From CAZCTC01 sp964501335 (GTDB lineage: Bacteria; Chloroflexota; Anaerolineae; B4-G1; SLSP01): a stretch of DNA of 64,000 nucleotides. The stretch spans positions 1-64,000 of the forward strand of contig CAZCTC010000042.1 in NCBI GenBank assembly GCA_964501335.1, written 5' to 3'. Under the pieces are notes generated by a model. The model was given only the letters and a program-made list of their open reading frames with translations. It was not told the DNA's origin and ran no database searches. The position numbers and the translations under genes were made by a program. The stretch's first letter is position 1. Each line of letters begins with the position of its first letter. Positions 34,412 to 43,131 of the stretch are shown here, piece after piece.

Positions 34412-35468
34412 AATTCCCGTCGCAGTAATGGGCGCCACCGGCGCCGTCGGACAGCGGTTCATCCAGCTGTTGGAATCGCATCCCTGGTTTGAAGTCAAAG
34501 CCGTCATGGCTTCCGACCGTTCAGCCGGCCGGCGTTATGCCGACGCCTGCACCTGGTTGCTGCCCACGCCCCTGCCGGCGGCCGTCCAGGATCTCATCGT
34601 CCTGCCGGTCGACGCTCAGCCCGAGTGTCCGCTGGCCTTTTCGGCCCTGCCCTCCGATGTCGCCGGACCGGTCGAGGAAAAGCTGGCTCAGGCCGGCTAT
34701 GTGATCTGCTCCAACGCCTCGGCGCACCGCATGGACGAAGATGTCCCGCTGCTCATCCCCGAGGTCAACCCCGAGCATACGGCCCTGATCGCCCGCCAGC
34801 AAACCCGCCGCGGAGGTAACGGTTTCATCGTCACCAGCGCCAACTGCTCCACCACCCAGATCGCGGTCGCCCTCCGCCCATTGCACACCGCTTTCTATCT
34901 CCAAAAACTCTTCGTTGTAACGCTTCAAGCCATCTCCGGCGCCGGCTACCCGGGGGTCGCCTCGCTCGACATCGTCGACAATATCATTCCCTACATCTCC
35001 AACGAAGAAGAAAAGCTCTCCTCCGAACCTCGCAAACTGCTGGGCGCCCTCACCGGCGCCCCAACCGACCTGAAAGTCAGCGACGCTGCCTTCACCGTCA
35101 GCGCTCAGTGTAACCGGGTCGCCGTGCGTGACGGGCACACGGCCTGTCTCTCGACCGCCTTCGCCGCCGAACCCGACCCCGCCGCCGTCATCGCCGCCCT
35201 GGAAGAGTTCCGCGCCCCCGCAGGTGTGGCCGAACTACCCAGCACCCCGGCCCAACCCATCGTCGTGCGGCGCGAACCCGACCGCCCCCAACCGATTCGG
35301 GACCGCAATCTCGGAAACGGCATGGCCGTCGTCGCCGGCCGGGTACGGACCTGTTCCCTGCTGCAAATCAAATTTGTCGTCCTGGGTCACAACACGATCC
35401 GCGGAGCCGCCGGAGGCGCCATTCACAATGCCGAACTCCTGCTGGCGCAGGGCTGGCTTAAAGCCTGA
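34404..35468 (+). CDS. asd: Aspartate-semialdehyde dehydrogenase, archaeal/fungal type
   Basis: A 354-residue NADPH enzyme that reduces aspartyl phosphate to aspartate semialdehyde. The N-terminal dinucleotide loop GATGAVGQRF (10-19), the catalytic Cys148 in TSANCSTTQ and the ISGAGYPGVASLDIVDN segment place it in the archaeal/fungal branch rather than the common bacterial one. LGHNTIRGAAGGAIHNAELL near the C-terminus is also typical of that branch. It overlaps the 3' end of the aspartokinase gene by 8 nt, indicating translational coupling. Its RBS, AGGAGG, lies inside the aspartokinase gene. Confidence 0.94.
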   Translation: MAKIPVAVMGATGAVGQRFIQLLESHPWFEVKAVMASDRSAGRRYADACTWLLPTPLPAAVQDLIVLPVDAQPECPLAFSALPSDVAGPVEEKLAQAGYVICSNASAHRMDEDVPLLIPEVNPEHTALIARQQTRRGGNGFIVTSANCSTTQIAVALRPLHTAFYLQKLFVVTLQAISGAGYPGVASLDIVDNIIPYISNEEEKLSSEPRKLLGALTGAPTDLKVSDAAFTVSAQCNRVAVRDGHTACLSTAFAAEPDPAAVIAALEEFRAPAGVAELPSTPAQPIVVRREPDRPQPIRDRNLGNGMAVVAGRVRTCSLLQIKFVVLGHNTIRGAAGGAIHNAELLLAQGWLKA

Positions 35469-35478
35469 GTTTTTATTT

Positions 35479-35514
35479 ATTTTTTCGCGCGCCGCAGACG
35501 GCGCGCGAAAAAAT
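35479..35514. repeat. CAGA hairpin without tail (family A)
   Basis: ATTTTTTCGCGCGCCG and CGGCGCGCGAAAAAAT around CAGA, 10 nt after the asd stop codon and inside an operon. Confidence 0.9.
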
Positions 35515-35543
35515 AACAAACTATCTTCTCCGAGGAGAGAAAT

Positions 35544-36674
35544 ATGGAGTATCAGGTTTACTGTTTGACATCGCTTTCGGCGCTCATCGAAGACCTGATC
35601 ATCTACCGCAGTTTGACGCCGCTCGATCCCCGGCTGCCGGGCCTTCCCGAACTTCAAGCCCGGCTGGACCTTCCGCCCGGCCCCGCCCCCCGGCGCACCG
35701 CCCCCGAATATGGCCGGCTCGTCGCCCAACTCTTACAGGCCGCCCGCGCCCTCGATCGTCCGCACACCTCCCTGAAAAATCTGATCTACATCGGCGACAC
35801 TCTTTTCGGGGACAGCACCACCTTTCACCATCTCTGCGCCGGCGGGAAATGGACCGGCTGGGCCTTTATCGGCCAGGACAATCTGCATTACCCGCCCGAG
35901 ATCAAAATCGAAGGCGATATCTACCAGAGCAATCGCTGGGAAACCCTGCCCAAATTCATCAATCTGATCGCGACCCAAAAATGCCCCTTCGATGAAAGCA
36001 CCGTTCTGGTCATCGACATGGACAAAAGCTTTATCGGCGCCCGGGGCCGCAACGACGAAGCGATCAATGCCGCCCGCATTGACGGCCTCGGTCAAACCAT
36101 CGCCGAATTGCTCGGCCCTCGCTTTAACCGGGCCGCCTTCTGGAACGCCTACCACACCCTCGATCAGGCTATCTACCATCCCTTCACTACCGACAACCAG
36201 GACTACATCGCCTATCTCTGTTTAATGGTCTCCGCCGGCGTGCTCGATCTGGAAACCCTGACCCGCCAAATCGCCGAAGAAATCTATCCTCACGCCACCG
36301 ATTGCATCGCCGACCTCAATCGACAGCGCAATCAGATTGCGATCACCGGCCTTCTGGATATCCACGAGGAAGTCTGGCAGGGAGTACAAACAGGGGATCC
36401 GACACCGTTCAAAACCTTCCGCTACAACGAATATCTCACCACCCTGCGCCGGTTTGGACCGTTGCCGGGCAATCCCACCGAAGAACTGCTGACGCAACAC
36501 ATCGTCATCACCGAAGAAATCTGGAAAACCGCTTTGCGGATCAAAGAGCAGGGCGGACTCATTTTCGTCATCTCCGACAAACCGGATGAAGCCGCCCGCC
36601 CCACACCCGCCCAAAGCGCCGCCGGGCTCCAACCGCTTCATCGCCAGAAAACCGCCCTCGTCGGCATGGTTTAA
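35544..36674 (+). CDS. HAD-superfamily-like protein, function unknown
   Basis: A 376-residue soluble protein. Two stretches recall haloacid-dehalogenase phosphatases: VLVIDMDKSFIGARGRND (about 151-168, a DxD arrangement followed by Ser) and LIFVISDKPDEA (about 340-351). The C-terminal GLQPLHRQKTALVG is seen in some uncharacterised HAD relatives. An additional segment, IYIGDTLFGDSTTFHHL (about 76-92), has an Asp-rich loop that might bind metal. No CoA or sugar motif is found. It follows asd by 75 nt with a hairpin between, so co-transcription with the methionine operon is possible but not assured. Confidence 0.5.
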   Translation: MEYQVYCLTSLSALIEDLIIYRSLTPLDPRLPGLPELQARLDLPPGPAPRRTAPEYGRLVAQLLQAARALDRPHTSLKNLIYIGDTLFGDSTTFHHLCAGGKWTGWAFIGQDNLHYPPEIKIEGDIYQSNRWETLPKFINLIATQKCPFDESTVLVIDMDKSFIGARGRNDEAINAARIDGLGQTIAELLGPRFNRAAFWNAYHTLDQAIYHPFTTDNQDYIAYLCLMVSAGVLDLETLTRQIAEEIYPHATDCIADLNRQRNQIAITGLLDIHEEVWQGVQTGDPTPFKTFRYNEYLTTLRRFGPLPGNPTEELLTQHIVITEEIWKTALRIKEQGGLIFVISDKPDEAARPTPAQSAAGLQPLHRQKTALVGMV

Positions 36675-36678
36675 ATAT

Positions 36679-36720
36679 AAAAGCATTCGCGCGCCCTCAG
36701 AAAGGCGCGCGAATGCTTTT
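36679..36720. terminator. Bidirectional hairpin terminator between convergent genes
   Basis: AAAAGCATTCGCGCGCC and GGCGCGCGAATGCTTTT around a CTCAGAAA loop. Unlike the other family-A hairpins, this one has A residues before and T residues after the stem on both strands, so it fits a two-way intrinsic terminator for the genes ending at 36674 (+) and 36734 (-). Confidence 0.8.
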
Positions 36721-36733
36721 ATTACAAAAAACT

Positions 36734-38113
36734 TTACTTCCGTCGAGCAATCAATTTCATTCCGACGCTTTCCAGCGCCACCACCAACCCCGACTGAAGA
36801 TCGCGCAGCGTATCGATATTGCTCCAATCGATCCCCAAATCCACAATCGTCTCCGCCACCGCATCCGAAACGCCCGTCACGATCGTCCGCGCCCCCTTCA
36901 ACCGCGCCGCCTGTACCGTCTTGTTCAAATGCGAAACCACCCCGCTGTCGACAATCGGCACTCCGGTGATATCCAGAATGATCACTTTGGCCCGGTATTG
37001 TCCAATCCCTTCCAGCAACACATGGGTGATATCCCGGGCTCGCATCGTATCAATGCTGCCGATCAGCGGCATCACCAAGATCTGTTCCATGATCGGAATG
37101 ATCGGCGTCGCCAGCTCTTTCAATGCCCGCTGCTGCGCCGCGATGATTTCCTGCTGCAACTGCATCCGCTCCGCCTCAGCCTTCTTCAAGGCCGTCATAT
37201 CGACAACGGGACCTAAAATCGCCGGAGCCCCTTCATACATAATCCGCTCAAAAGAAACGCTGACCGGCACCGGTTCTCCGCTGATCTTTTTAAAGTTGAG
37301 TTCCTGGTTCTTCACCCGGCCCTCTCGCTGAGAAATTTCCAATAATCGCTGACGATCGGCGGGATTGTAATAGAAATCGGTGACCCGATACTGAGAGATA
37401 GATTCGAGTGATATCCCCATCAAATCGGCAAATTGCGAATTGGAATACAAAATTTCCCCGCTGGGACGCGTCAATAAAGTAGGAACCGGCGTCGCATCCA
37501 GGATGGCCCACTGCCGCGCCTCCACTTCATGCCGCAAAGCTTCAACCCGCTCCAGTTCAGTCACCTTCTGGGTCAATTCGGCCGTACGTTCCTGAACCTG
37601 ACGGCTCATCTCTTCACGCGACTGCGCCAGCACCAGTTCGGCCTGCTTGCGCTCGGTAATGTCAAATACAATTCCCTGGTAATGGGTCACCCGCCCGCTG
37701 TCGTCCCGTCGAATCCAGGTCCGATCGTCGGTCCAGCGCACTTCACCCTTTGCCGTCAAAATCCGATATTCCTGGCTGAAATCGATAGCCCCTTCTTCAG
37801 TATACTGACCGACTTCACTGCCGACCCGATTCAAATCCTCAGGATGGACAATCGTGGCATAGGGTACCCGCCCCGAATAGAAATCATCAGGCGTATAGCC
37901 AAACTGTTGAATGCTTTCCGAGACATATTCCACCGGCCAGCCTTCTGCAGCCCGCCAGAGAAAAACAATCACCGGGCTCTGATTGATGATGAACTCCATC
38001 TCTTTCAACCGCTTCCCCGATTCGTCCTGCTGGATCTTCGCCTCGGCAAGACTGCGGCGCAGTTCATCCAACTCAGATATCAATTCTTCTCTGGATTTAC
38101 CGGAATCGTTCAC
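36734..38113 (-). CDS. PAS-PAS-STAS regulator (RsbR-like)
   Basis: About 459 residues. After a coiled-coil start (SREELISELDELRRSLAEA) there is a first PAS domain with PAC (FIINQSPVIVFLWRAAEGWPVEYVSES near 45, HYQGIVFDITERKQAE near 150), a second coiled coil, and a second PAS domain (WAILDATPVPTLLTRPSGEI near 205). A C-terminal STAS domain follows (about 340-455): VIILDITGVPIVDSGVVSHL, then ARLKGARTIVTGVSDAVAETI. This is the RsbR/stressosome co-antagonist layout, with Ser at the usual phosphoacceptor position. The GTG at 38113 (GAGG upstream) is preferred to a longer start. It lies directly behind the periplasmic binding protein gene, so it may receive that protein's signal indirectly. Confidence 0.82.
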   Translation of the reverse strand: MNDSGKSREELISELDELRRSLAEAKIQQDESGKRLKEMEFIINQSPVIVFLWRAAEGWPVEYVSESIQQFGYTPDDFYSGRVPYATIVHPEDLNRVGSEVGQYTEEGAIDFSQEYRILTAKGEVRWTDDRTWIRRDDSGRVTHYQGIVFDITERKQAELVLAQSREEMSRQVQERTAELTQKVTELERVEALRHEVEARQWAILDATPVPTLLTRPSGEILYSNSQFADLMGISLESISQYRVTDFYYNPADRQRLLEISQREGRVKNQELNFKKISGEPVPVSVSFERIMYEGAPAILGPVVDMTALKKAEAERMQLQQEIIAAQQRALKELATPIIPIMEQILVMPLIGSIDTMRARDITHVLLEGIGQYRAKVIILDITGVPIVDSGVVSHLNKTVQAARLKGARTIVTGVSDAVAETIVDLGIDWSNIDTLRDLQSGLVVALESVGMKLIARRK

Positions 38114-38179
38114 GTTGACAACCTCGTAGTTGAATAAAATCGGCGCCTTATTGTCACACAAAACCAATGATTTGACAAG

Positions 38180-39496
38180 CTAAGGAGTTTCCTGACCGCT
38201 CTCTAAAAGAGCCGCTCGCATCGTAATCGGCAGATAAGCCCGCACAGGAGATAAACGCACCCAATCGCCTTCCTGATAATGTTCCAGATAACTCCACTGT
38301 GTAAGGGTATCCCCCTGCTCATCAAATCCAAGATAAGTTCCGACAACACCCCGATAAGGCGGCATCCAGGCAATCTGATCGCGCAGCATGGAGGGCAACG
38401 GCGTCCCCATGTCCCCGAAGGCCCGGAAAATAATATTCAAAGCATCGTAGCTATACGCCGCCGCCATCTCCGCAGCCTGACCGTGATGAGCAAAATTGGC
38501 CGCCTGATAGGCCGCATTAAAAGCCGGATATCCCGGCATATCCTCCGGCGATTCAAAGAACATCAAAGCATAATCATCATTAATTCCTACGTCGGCCAGC
38601 GTCCGATAAGTCTCCAGCAAGGCTTTGTCCTCCGACATCGAAGCCCAGGCTATGACCACATTTCCCATTCCCATCCGATGTGCCACCGCACTGAAAAAAC
38701 CAGCCCGCGTCCCTATATCATCAGCGATAAAAATTATCTCTGGATTTTCCAGCTGAATCTCTTCCAACGTAGCCATAAAATCATTAGGCGAATCGACATG
38801 ATGCCGGCTGGTAATCACCCCTCCCATGGCAGTAAAACGATCGGCGACCACATCATTGACCCAGGCGCCGGAAAAACCATCGATCTCCACCATCGCCATC
38901 CGCGAATAGCCCCGCCACTCCCGAAAATAAGATAACAGCGTGTTCGGCATCCGCTCAAAACGAGAGATGGTCCGGAATGTCATATGATATCCCTGATCGG
39001 TCAACGCCGGATCAGAGGATGTAGTATTGACAAAAACAATCCCATAATTGTTATAGACCGTCTGAGCCAGCATGGCATCCGTAATACAGGTATGGCCCAC
39101 CACCGCAATCGCCCCGGCATTGACCAGATTTTGAGCTGCCGTAACCGCCCGGGAGCCGTCACAAGGGCTGTCCTCTACCACAAGGTTGACTCTAAACATA
39201 GCCCCTCCGATATTAACCCCACCCGCAGCATTGATCTGATCGACCGCCAGTTGGGCACCATTGACCTGTTGCCAGGGCACATTCCCCAACGGACTGGTCA
39301 ACGCAGCTGCCATCCCAATCGTGAGGACGGGATTATTCACGGCCGCCGCTTCGAGCGTAGCGGGCCCGGCGGCCTTCACTCTCGGGGAATCGGAATGGGC
39401 TAAATCAAACAGCAGCACAGCCAGAACCAGGAGAGTTACACTCAGGGAAACGAGCATCCGCAAGCTGACAGAACGATTACGAATCCACGTGTTCAT
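38180..39496 (-). CDS. Branched-chain amino acid-type periplasmic binding protein
   Basis: A 438-residue exported protein of the type I periplasmic binding family (LivJ/urea-type). It has an N-terminal signal (about 12-38, LRMLVSLSVTLLVLAVLLF), then IGMAAALTSPLGNVPWQQVNGAQLAVDQIN (55-84, the ligand-lobe start), VVEDSPCDGSRAVTAAQNLV and AVVGHTCITDAMLA, and the hinge-side MAMVEIDGFSGAWVND. The C-terminus, RAYLPITMRAALL, carries the YLPxxxR motif. No permease or ATPase gene is nearby; instead the PAS-STAS regulator follows after 66 nt (12 nt to the longest possible reading). A sensory rather than transport role is therefore likely. Confidence 0.88.
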   Translation of the reverse strand: MNTWIRNRSVSLRMLVSLSVTLLVLAVLLFDLAHSDSPRVKAAGPATLEAAAVNNPVLTIGMAAALTSPLGNVPWQQVNGAQLAVDQINAAGGVNIGGAMFRVNLVVEDSPCDGSRAVTAAQNLVNAGAIAVVGHTCITDAMLAQTVYNNYGIVFVNTTSSDPALTDQGYHMTFRTISRFERMPNTLLSYFREWRGYSRMAMVEIDGFSGAWVNDVVADRFTAMGGVITSRHHVDSPNDFMATLEEIQLENPEIIFIADDIGTRAGFFSAVAHRMGMGNVVIAWASMSEDKALLETYRTLADVGINDDYALMFFESPEDMPGYPAFNAAYQAANFAHHGQAAEMAAAYSYDALNIIFRAFGDMGTPLPSMLRDQIAWMPPYRGVVGTYLGFDEQGDTLTQWSYLEHYQEGDWVRLSPVRAYLPITMRAALLESGQETP

Positions 39497-39701
39497 AGTA
39501 AACCTCTTTTTGCTACGCTAATACCACAGTAAATTAAGCGGATCGCTTTCCCGGAGTTCTATGTAAACAACCTATTAAGGAAAGCCTCTGGAAAGAGAGG
39601 GATATAACTATTATACCTCCATTTCTTACCACAATTAAACCAAAATGACGCTTTCCGTTTAAACACACAAACGGCCGTCCTCTGCCCTCTTCTCTGAAGC
39701 T

Positions 39702-39815
39702 ATGTTTGCGGCGGCTTCAGAAAGCCGCCGCAAATATGAATAAAAATAATCTCTCCCTCGCGTAGCATCCAGCGCGGCGCTTCGAGCCAGACAAAAACCG
39801 GTTGCGGGACGCTAA
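39702..39815 (+). repeat. CAGA-hairpin element with tail (family A)
   Basis: The hairpin at 39702-39737 (ATGTTTGCGGCGGCTT / AAGCCGCCGCAAATAT) has loop CAGA. The tail contains CTCTCCCTCGCG and CATCCAGCGCGGCGC and ends TTGCGGGACGCTAAAAA. The rest of 39497-39921 holds only the promoter of the next operon. Confidence 0.88.
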
Positions 39816-39862
39816 AAAGCTCACCGCCCGACTCGAAAAAACACCCAAAATCCCACCCACCC

Positions 39863-39890
39863 TTGACAGATCCTTAACCGGGTGTAATAT
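39863..39890 (+). promoter_or_regulatory. Promoter of the metal-resistance operon
   Basis: TTGACA (39863-39868), a 16-nt spacer and TAATAT (39885-39890). The -10 box overlaps the left half of the operator. Confidence 0.75.
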
Positions 39891-39910
39891 ATGAGCAACT
39901 GTTCATATAT
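39887..39910 (+). promoter_or_regulatory. ArsR/SmtB-type operator
   Basis: The imperfect 12-2-12 palindrome ATATATGAGCAA / CTGTTCATATAT, close to the known SmtB/CadC operator pattern (ATGAACA, TGTTCAT). It overlaps the -10 region and ends just before CGGAGG, the ribosome site of the repressor, fitting autorepression relieved by metal. Confidence 0.85.
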
Positions 39911-39921
39911 CGGAGGTTCTT

Positions 39922-40278
39922 ATGGATTCATCTGACTTCTGCCAGAACCCGGAAATCAACGCCGCGCAGGTTTCCCAAACCAAAGCGGCGTTGATTTCCG
40001 AAACTGCAGCATTCCAAATCGCCCAAATTTTCAAAGCCCTCAGTGACCCGACCCGCGTCCGCCTGATTGCAGCTCTGGCCCAATGCGAACTTTGTGTCTA
40101 TGATCTGGCGGCAATCCTGGACATGAGCCATTCCGCAATCTCTCATCAATTAGGCCTGTTGCGTCAGCTCGGCCTGGTGCGCTTCCGCAAAGCAGGTCGC
40201 CATGTCTATTACGCCCTGGCTGACAGCCACATCGAAACCCTCTTCAGCCAGACCCTCGACCACATCCAGCATCAATAA
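39922..40278 (+). CDS. ArsR/SmtB-family metal-responsive repressor (CadC-like)
   Basis: A 118-residue winged-helix repressor that releases DNA when it binds a metal ion. ALSDPTRVRLIAAL (about 32-45) starts the helical core, and AQCELCVYDLAAILDMSHSAISHQLGLLRQ contains the alpha-3 metal motif ELCVxDL (a variant of ELCV(C/G)D) and the recognition helix. The wing ends in GRHVYYALAD. An N-terminal Cys (Cys7) could be an additional ligand, as in CadC. It lies directly under its presumed operator and 12 nt before the metal-ATPase gene, a standard autoregulated cadCA or zntRA-like pair. The metal cannot be decided; Cd, Zn and Pb are the usual ligands. Confidence 0.92.
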   Translation: MDSSDFCQNPEINAAQVSQTKAALISETAAFQIAQIFKALSDPTRVRLIAALAQCELCVYDLAAILDMSHSAISHQLGLLRQLGLVRFRKAGRHVYYALADSHIETLFSQTLDHIQHQ

Positions 40279-40290
40279 AAAGCAAAAAAT

Positions 40291-42423
40291 ATGGAAACAA
40301 AAACTTTCAAAGTCCAAGGTCTGCACTGTACCGACTGTGCCGGGGTGATCCAGTGTGCAGTCACCAATCTTGAGGGAGTGAACAGCTGTAAGGTCGACGT
40401 GGAAACTGGCCGGCTCACCCTCTGGCTGGACACCGCCGATTTCGACACCACACCGGTGGCCAAAATCGTCGCGGAAACCGGCCATAAACTGTTGCCCGAA
40501 CAGACCTCCGCCGAAAAAGCCCCCACCCTTTCCTTCTTCCGCTTCATGCTCAGCGAACGTGAAACCCTCCAGACCACCATCGCCGGCGGCCTGACCCTGC
40601 TGGGATTGATCCTGCACTGGACCGGATTGCTCGTCCCACTCCAGATCGCCCTCTTCGTCGTCGCCATCCTGGTAGGCGGGCTGCCCGTCGCCCGCCACGC
40701 CTGGCAGGAAATCCGCGCCCGCTCCCTCGGCATCAATGCGCTCATGGTCATCGCCGTCATCGGTGCCGGAGTGATTGGAGAGTGGAGCGAAGCCGCCATC
40801 GTCGTCACCCTCTTCTCTCTGGGAGAAGCCCTCGAAGGCTACGCCACCGAACGCGCCCGCGGAGCCCTGGAACAACTTCTCGATCTCCTGCCCCCGGTCG
40901 CCTTGAAACTCCAACCCGACGGATCGACCGTCGAAACGCCCATCGCCGAACTGGCCCTCCACGATCGCGTTGTGGTCCGCCCCGGTGACCGGGTCAGCGT
41001 GGACGGCATCGTCCGCTCCGGACAGAGCGCCGTCGACCAGGCGGCCATCACCGGAGAAAGCATCCCGGTCGATAAGGCGCCCGGCACTTCCGTCTACGCC
41101 GGCACAATCAACACCTTCGGCGCCCTGGAGATCGAAGTCACCAGTCTCGCCGCCGACAACACCCTCAACCGGATGATCCAGCTGGTCCAGGAATCCCAGG
41201 CCCGCCAGGCCCCGGTGCAACAATTTGTAGAACGGTTCGCCCGCATCTACACCCCGATCGTCACAATAAGCGCCGCCCTGATCGCGATCGCCCCCCCCCT
41301 CGTAACCGGGCAGCCCTTCTGGGGTGAGGCTGGCTGGCTGATGCGCGCCCTGCAACTGCTGGTCATCTCCTGCCCCTGCGCCCTGGTGATCAGCACTCCG
41401 GTCAGCGTGGTCAGCGCCCTCACCCACGCCGCGGCCCGCGGCGTTTTGATCAAAGGCGGCAAAACCTTGGAAGCGCTCGGCTCGATCAAGGTCTTCGCCT
41501 TTGATAAAACCGGCACCCTCACCGAGGGCCGACCGATCACCACCCATGTCCTCAATTGCTGCAACGACGGCACGGTCAACGATCACGGCCTGCAATATGC
41601 CGCCGCCATAGAAAACCACTCTTCGCATCCGCTGGCCCAGGCCCTGGTCGCCGAAGCCCGCGCCCGTGAACTGGTCATGCTGCCCGCCCAAAACATCAAC
41701 CAGATGAGCGGCCAGGGGATCACCGGAACGGTCGCCGACAGGCGTATCACCGTGGCCAACCATCTCTACTTCGATCAACAAATTCCCCATACGGAAGCGA
41801 TCTGCCGGCTGGCCGACGGCCTGGCGCAGGAAGGCAAAACGGTCATGATGCTCTCCCATGACGAACAGATCTGCTCGATCTTCGCCGTAGCCGACACGCT
41901 GCGACCGGAAAGCCATGCCACCCTGGAAGCGCTGCACAAAACGGGGAAGATGCACACCGTGATGCTGACCGGAGATAACGCCCGCATCGCCGCCACGATC
42001 GGTCAACAGGCCGGCGTGGATGAGGTCCGCGCCGAGCTGCTGCCTGCACAAAAAGTCGCCGAGATTGAACGGCTGACGACCGCACAGGGGCCGGTCGCCA
42101 TGGTCGGCGATGGCGTCAACGACGCGCCGGCCCTGGCCCGGGCCGCGGTGGGAATTGCCATGGGGGGAGCCGCTTCGGCGCAAGCCATGGAAACGGCCGA
42201 TGTGGTGCTGATGGGGAACGATCTGCGCCAGCTGCCCTTTCTGGTCGATCTCAGCCGGCGCACGCGACAAATCATTCGAATGAACATCGCCCTGGCCTTG
42301 TTGATCAAAGCCCTCGTCTTCTCGCTGGCCGTCGTCGGCCTCGGCACGCTCTGGCTGGCCATCGTCGCCGATGTGGGCGCCTCACTGCTGGTCATCCTCA
42401 ATGGCCTGCGCCTCCGCGCCTGA
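40291..42423 (+). CDS. Heavy-metal-translocating P1B-type ATPase (CadA/ZntA-like)
   Basis: A 710-residue membrane pump that exports soft metals at the cost of ATP. It has an N-terminal heavy-metal-associated domain with GLHCTDCAG (Cys13 and Cys16), membrane segments around 95-150 and 325-375, the actuator motif ITGES, the CPC ion site (Cys361-Pro362-Cys363) and the phosphorylated Asp405 in DKTGTLTEG. HPLAQAL in the nucleotide-binding domain and the hinge GDGVNDAPALARA complete the set. The final membrane helices end in ASLLVILNGLRLRA. CPC together with the CadC-like repressor points to Zn, Cd or Pb rather than copper. It ends in a convergent arrangement with the flavodoxin-like gene. Confidence 0.95.
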   Translation: METKTFKVQGLHCTDCAGVIQCAVTNLEGVNSCKVDVETGRLTLWLDTADFDTTPVAKIVAETGHKLLPEQTSAEKAPTLSFFRFMLSERETLQTTIAGGLTLLGLILHWTGLLVPLQIALFVVAILVGGLPVARHAWQEIRARSLGINALMVIAVIGAGVIGEWSEAAIVVTLFSLGEALEGYATERARGALEQLLDLLPPVALKLQPDGSTVETPIAELALHDRVVVRPGDRVSVDGIVRSGQSAVDQAAITGESIPVDKAPGTSVYAGTINTFGALEIEVTSLAADNTLNRMIQLVQESQARQAPVQQFVERFARIYTPIVTISAALIAIAPPLVTGQPFWGEAGWLMRALQLLVISCPCALVISTPVSVVSALTHAAARGVLIKGGKTLEALGSIKVFAFDKTGTLTEGRPITTHVLNCCNDGTVNDHGLQYAAAIENHSSHPLAQALVAEARARELVMLPAQNINQMSGQGITGTVADRRITVANHLYFDQQIPHTEAICRLADGLAQEGKTVMMLSHDEQICSIFAVADTLRPESHATLEALHKTGKMHTVMLTGDNARIAATIGQQAGVDEVRAELLPAQKVAEIERLTTAQGPVAMVGDGVNDAPALARAAVGIAMGGAASAQAMETADVVLMGNDLRQLPFLVDLSRRTRQIIRMNIALALLIKALVFSLAVVGLGTLWLAIVADVGASLLVILNGLRLRA

Positions 42424-42432
42424 AAAAAATTC

Positions 42433-42470
42433 TATGTTTTCGCGGGCTTCAGAAAGCCCGCGAAAACATA
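42433..42470. repeat. CAGA hairpin between convergent genes (family A)
   Basis: TATGTTTTCGCGGGCTT and AAGCCCGCGAAAACATA around CAGA, lying between the gene ends at 42423 (+) and 42487 (-). It has no T-run after the stem on either strand. Confidence 0.9.
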
Positions 42471-42486
42471 GACAAATACCTCCATC

Positions 42487-43059
42487 TTATTGAACCAATT
42501 TCTGCCCCAGCTCAAAGGCAGCAGCCATCGCCGCCTGTTGATCGACAATCTCCCCCGGCTCTATCGCACTGCCGTAAACAGTTCCCACCATCGTCATGCC
42601 GATATACCGGCAGGCATCCTGCATCGTACGAATGGCATTGATCGCTCCCGAAGTATAAGGATCGGTATCGCCGTAAACCAGCACCAGCCCCAATTTCTTA
42701 CCGCTCAATGCATGACCATCCGCCCCGCCCAACGCATACCAGCGATCGATACAAAGCTTGGTCTGAGCGGAAAGATTGAACCAATAGATCGGACTGGCAA
42801 TCACAACGGCATCCGCCGCCCGCAACCGGGGATAAAGATCCTGCATGCCGTCCTGATGGACACATTCAGCATCCGGTCCCTGATGACAGGAATCGCAGGC
42901 AATACAGGGCTGGATGTTCAGATCCTGCAAAACCCAGGATTCCACATCGGCCCCGCCGGACAGAGCGCCCGCCGCCACCTGATCGGCCAGCAAAGCACTG
43001 TTGCTCCGCATCCGCGGACTCCCCTTCAAAATCACCACCAACGGCTTCTTCGAAGACAT
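42487..43059 (-). CDS. Flavodoxin-like NAD(P)H-dependent FMN reductase with Cys cluster
   Basis: A 190-residue flavoprotein of the NADPH-dependent FMN reductase/iron-sulfur flavoprotein group. The FMN loop GSPRMRSNSALLADQV (about 13-28), AVVIASPIYWFNLSAQTKLCIDRWY (about 81-105) and VLVYGDTDPYTSG are typical. Between them lies CIACDSCHQG (about 51-60), a CxxCxxC pattern plus a later Cys (ECVHQDG) that could bind a cluster, as in iron-sulfur flavoproteins. The start at 43059 has GGAGG upstream; earlier in-frame codons read into a repeat. It is probably a cytoplasmic electron-transfer or quinone/nitro reductase and stands alone. Confidence 0.85.
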   Translation of the reverse strand: MSSKKPLVVILKGSPRMRSNSALLADQVAAGALSGGADVESWVLQDLNIQPCIACDSCHQGPDAECVHQDGMQDLYPRLRAADAVVIASPIYWFNLSAQTKLCIDRWYALGGADGHALSGKKLGLVLVYGDTDPYTSGAINAIRTMQDACRYIGMTMVGTVYGSAIEPGEIVDQQAAMAAAFELGQKLVQ

Positions 43060-43131
43060 CCTTCCCTCCTGGCATAAAGTTTGCAATGATCCTTTAAAAC
43101 CCATCTCAGAAAAAACCATCTCCCCAAAAAC

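Noticed and set aside
40150..42270. A 706-codon frame opposite the P-type ATPase gene
   Set aside because: A complementary shadow of the intact ATPase; Gly/Asp/His-rich with no motif.
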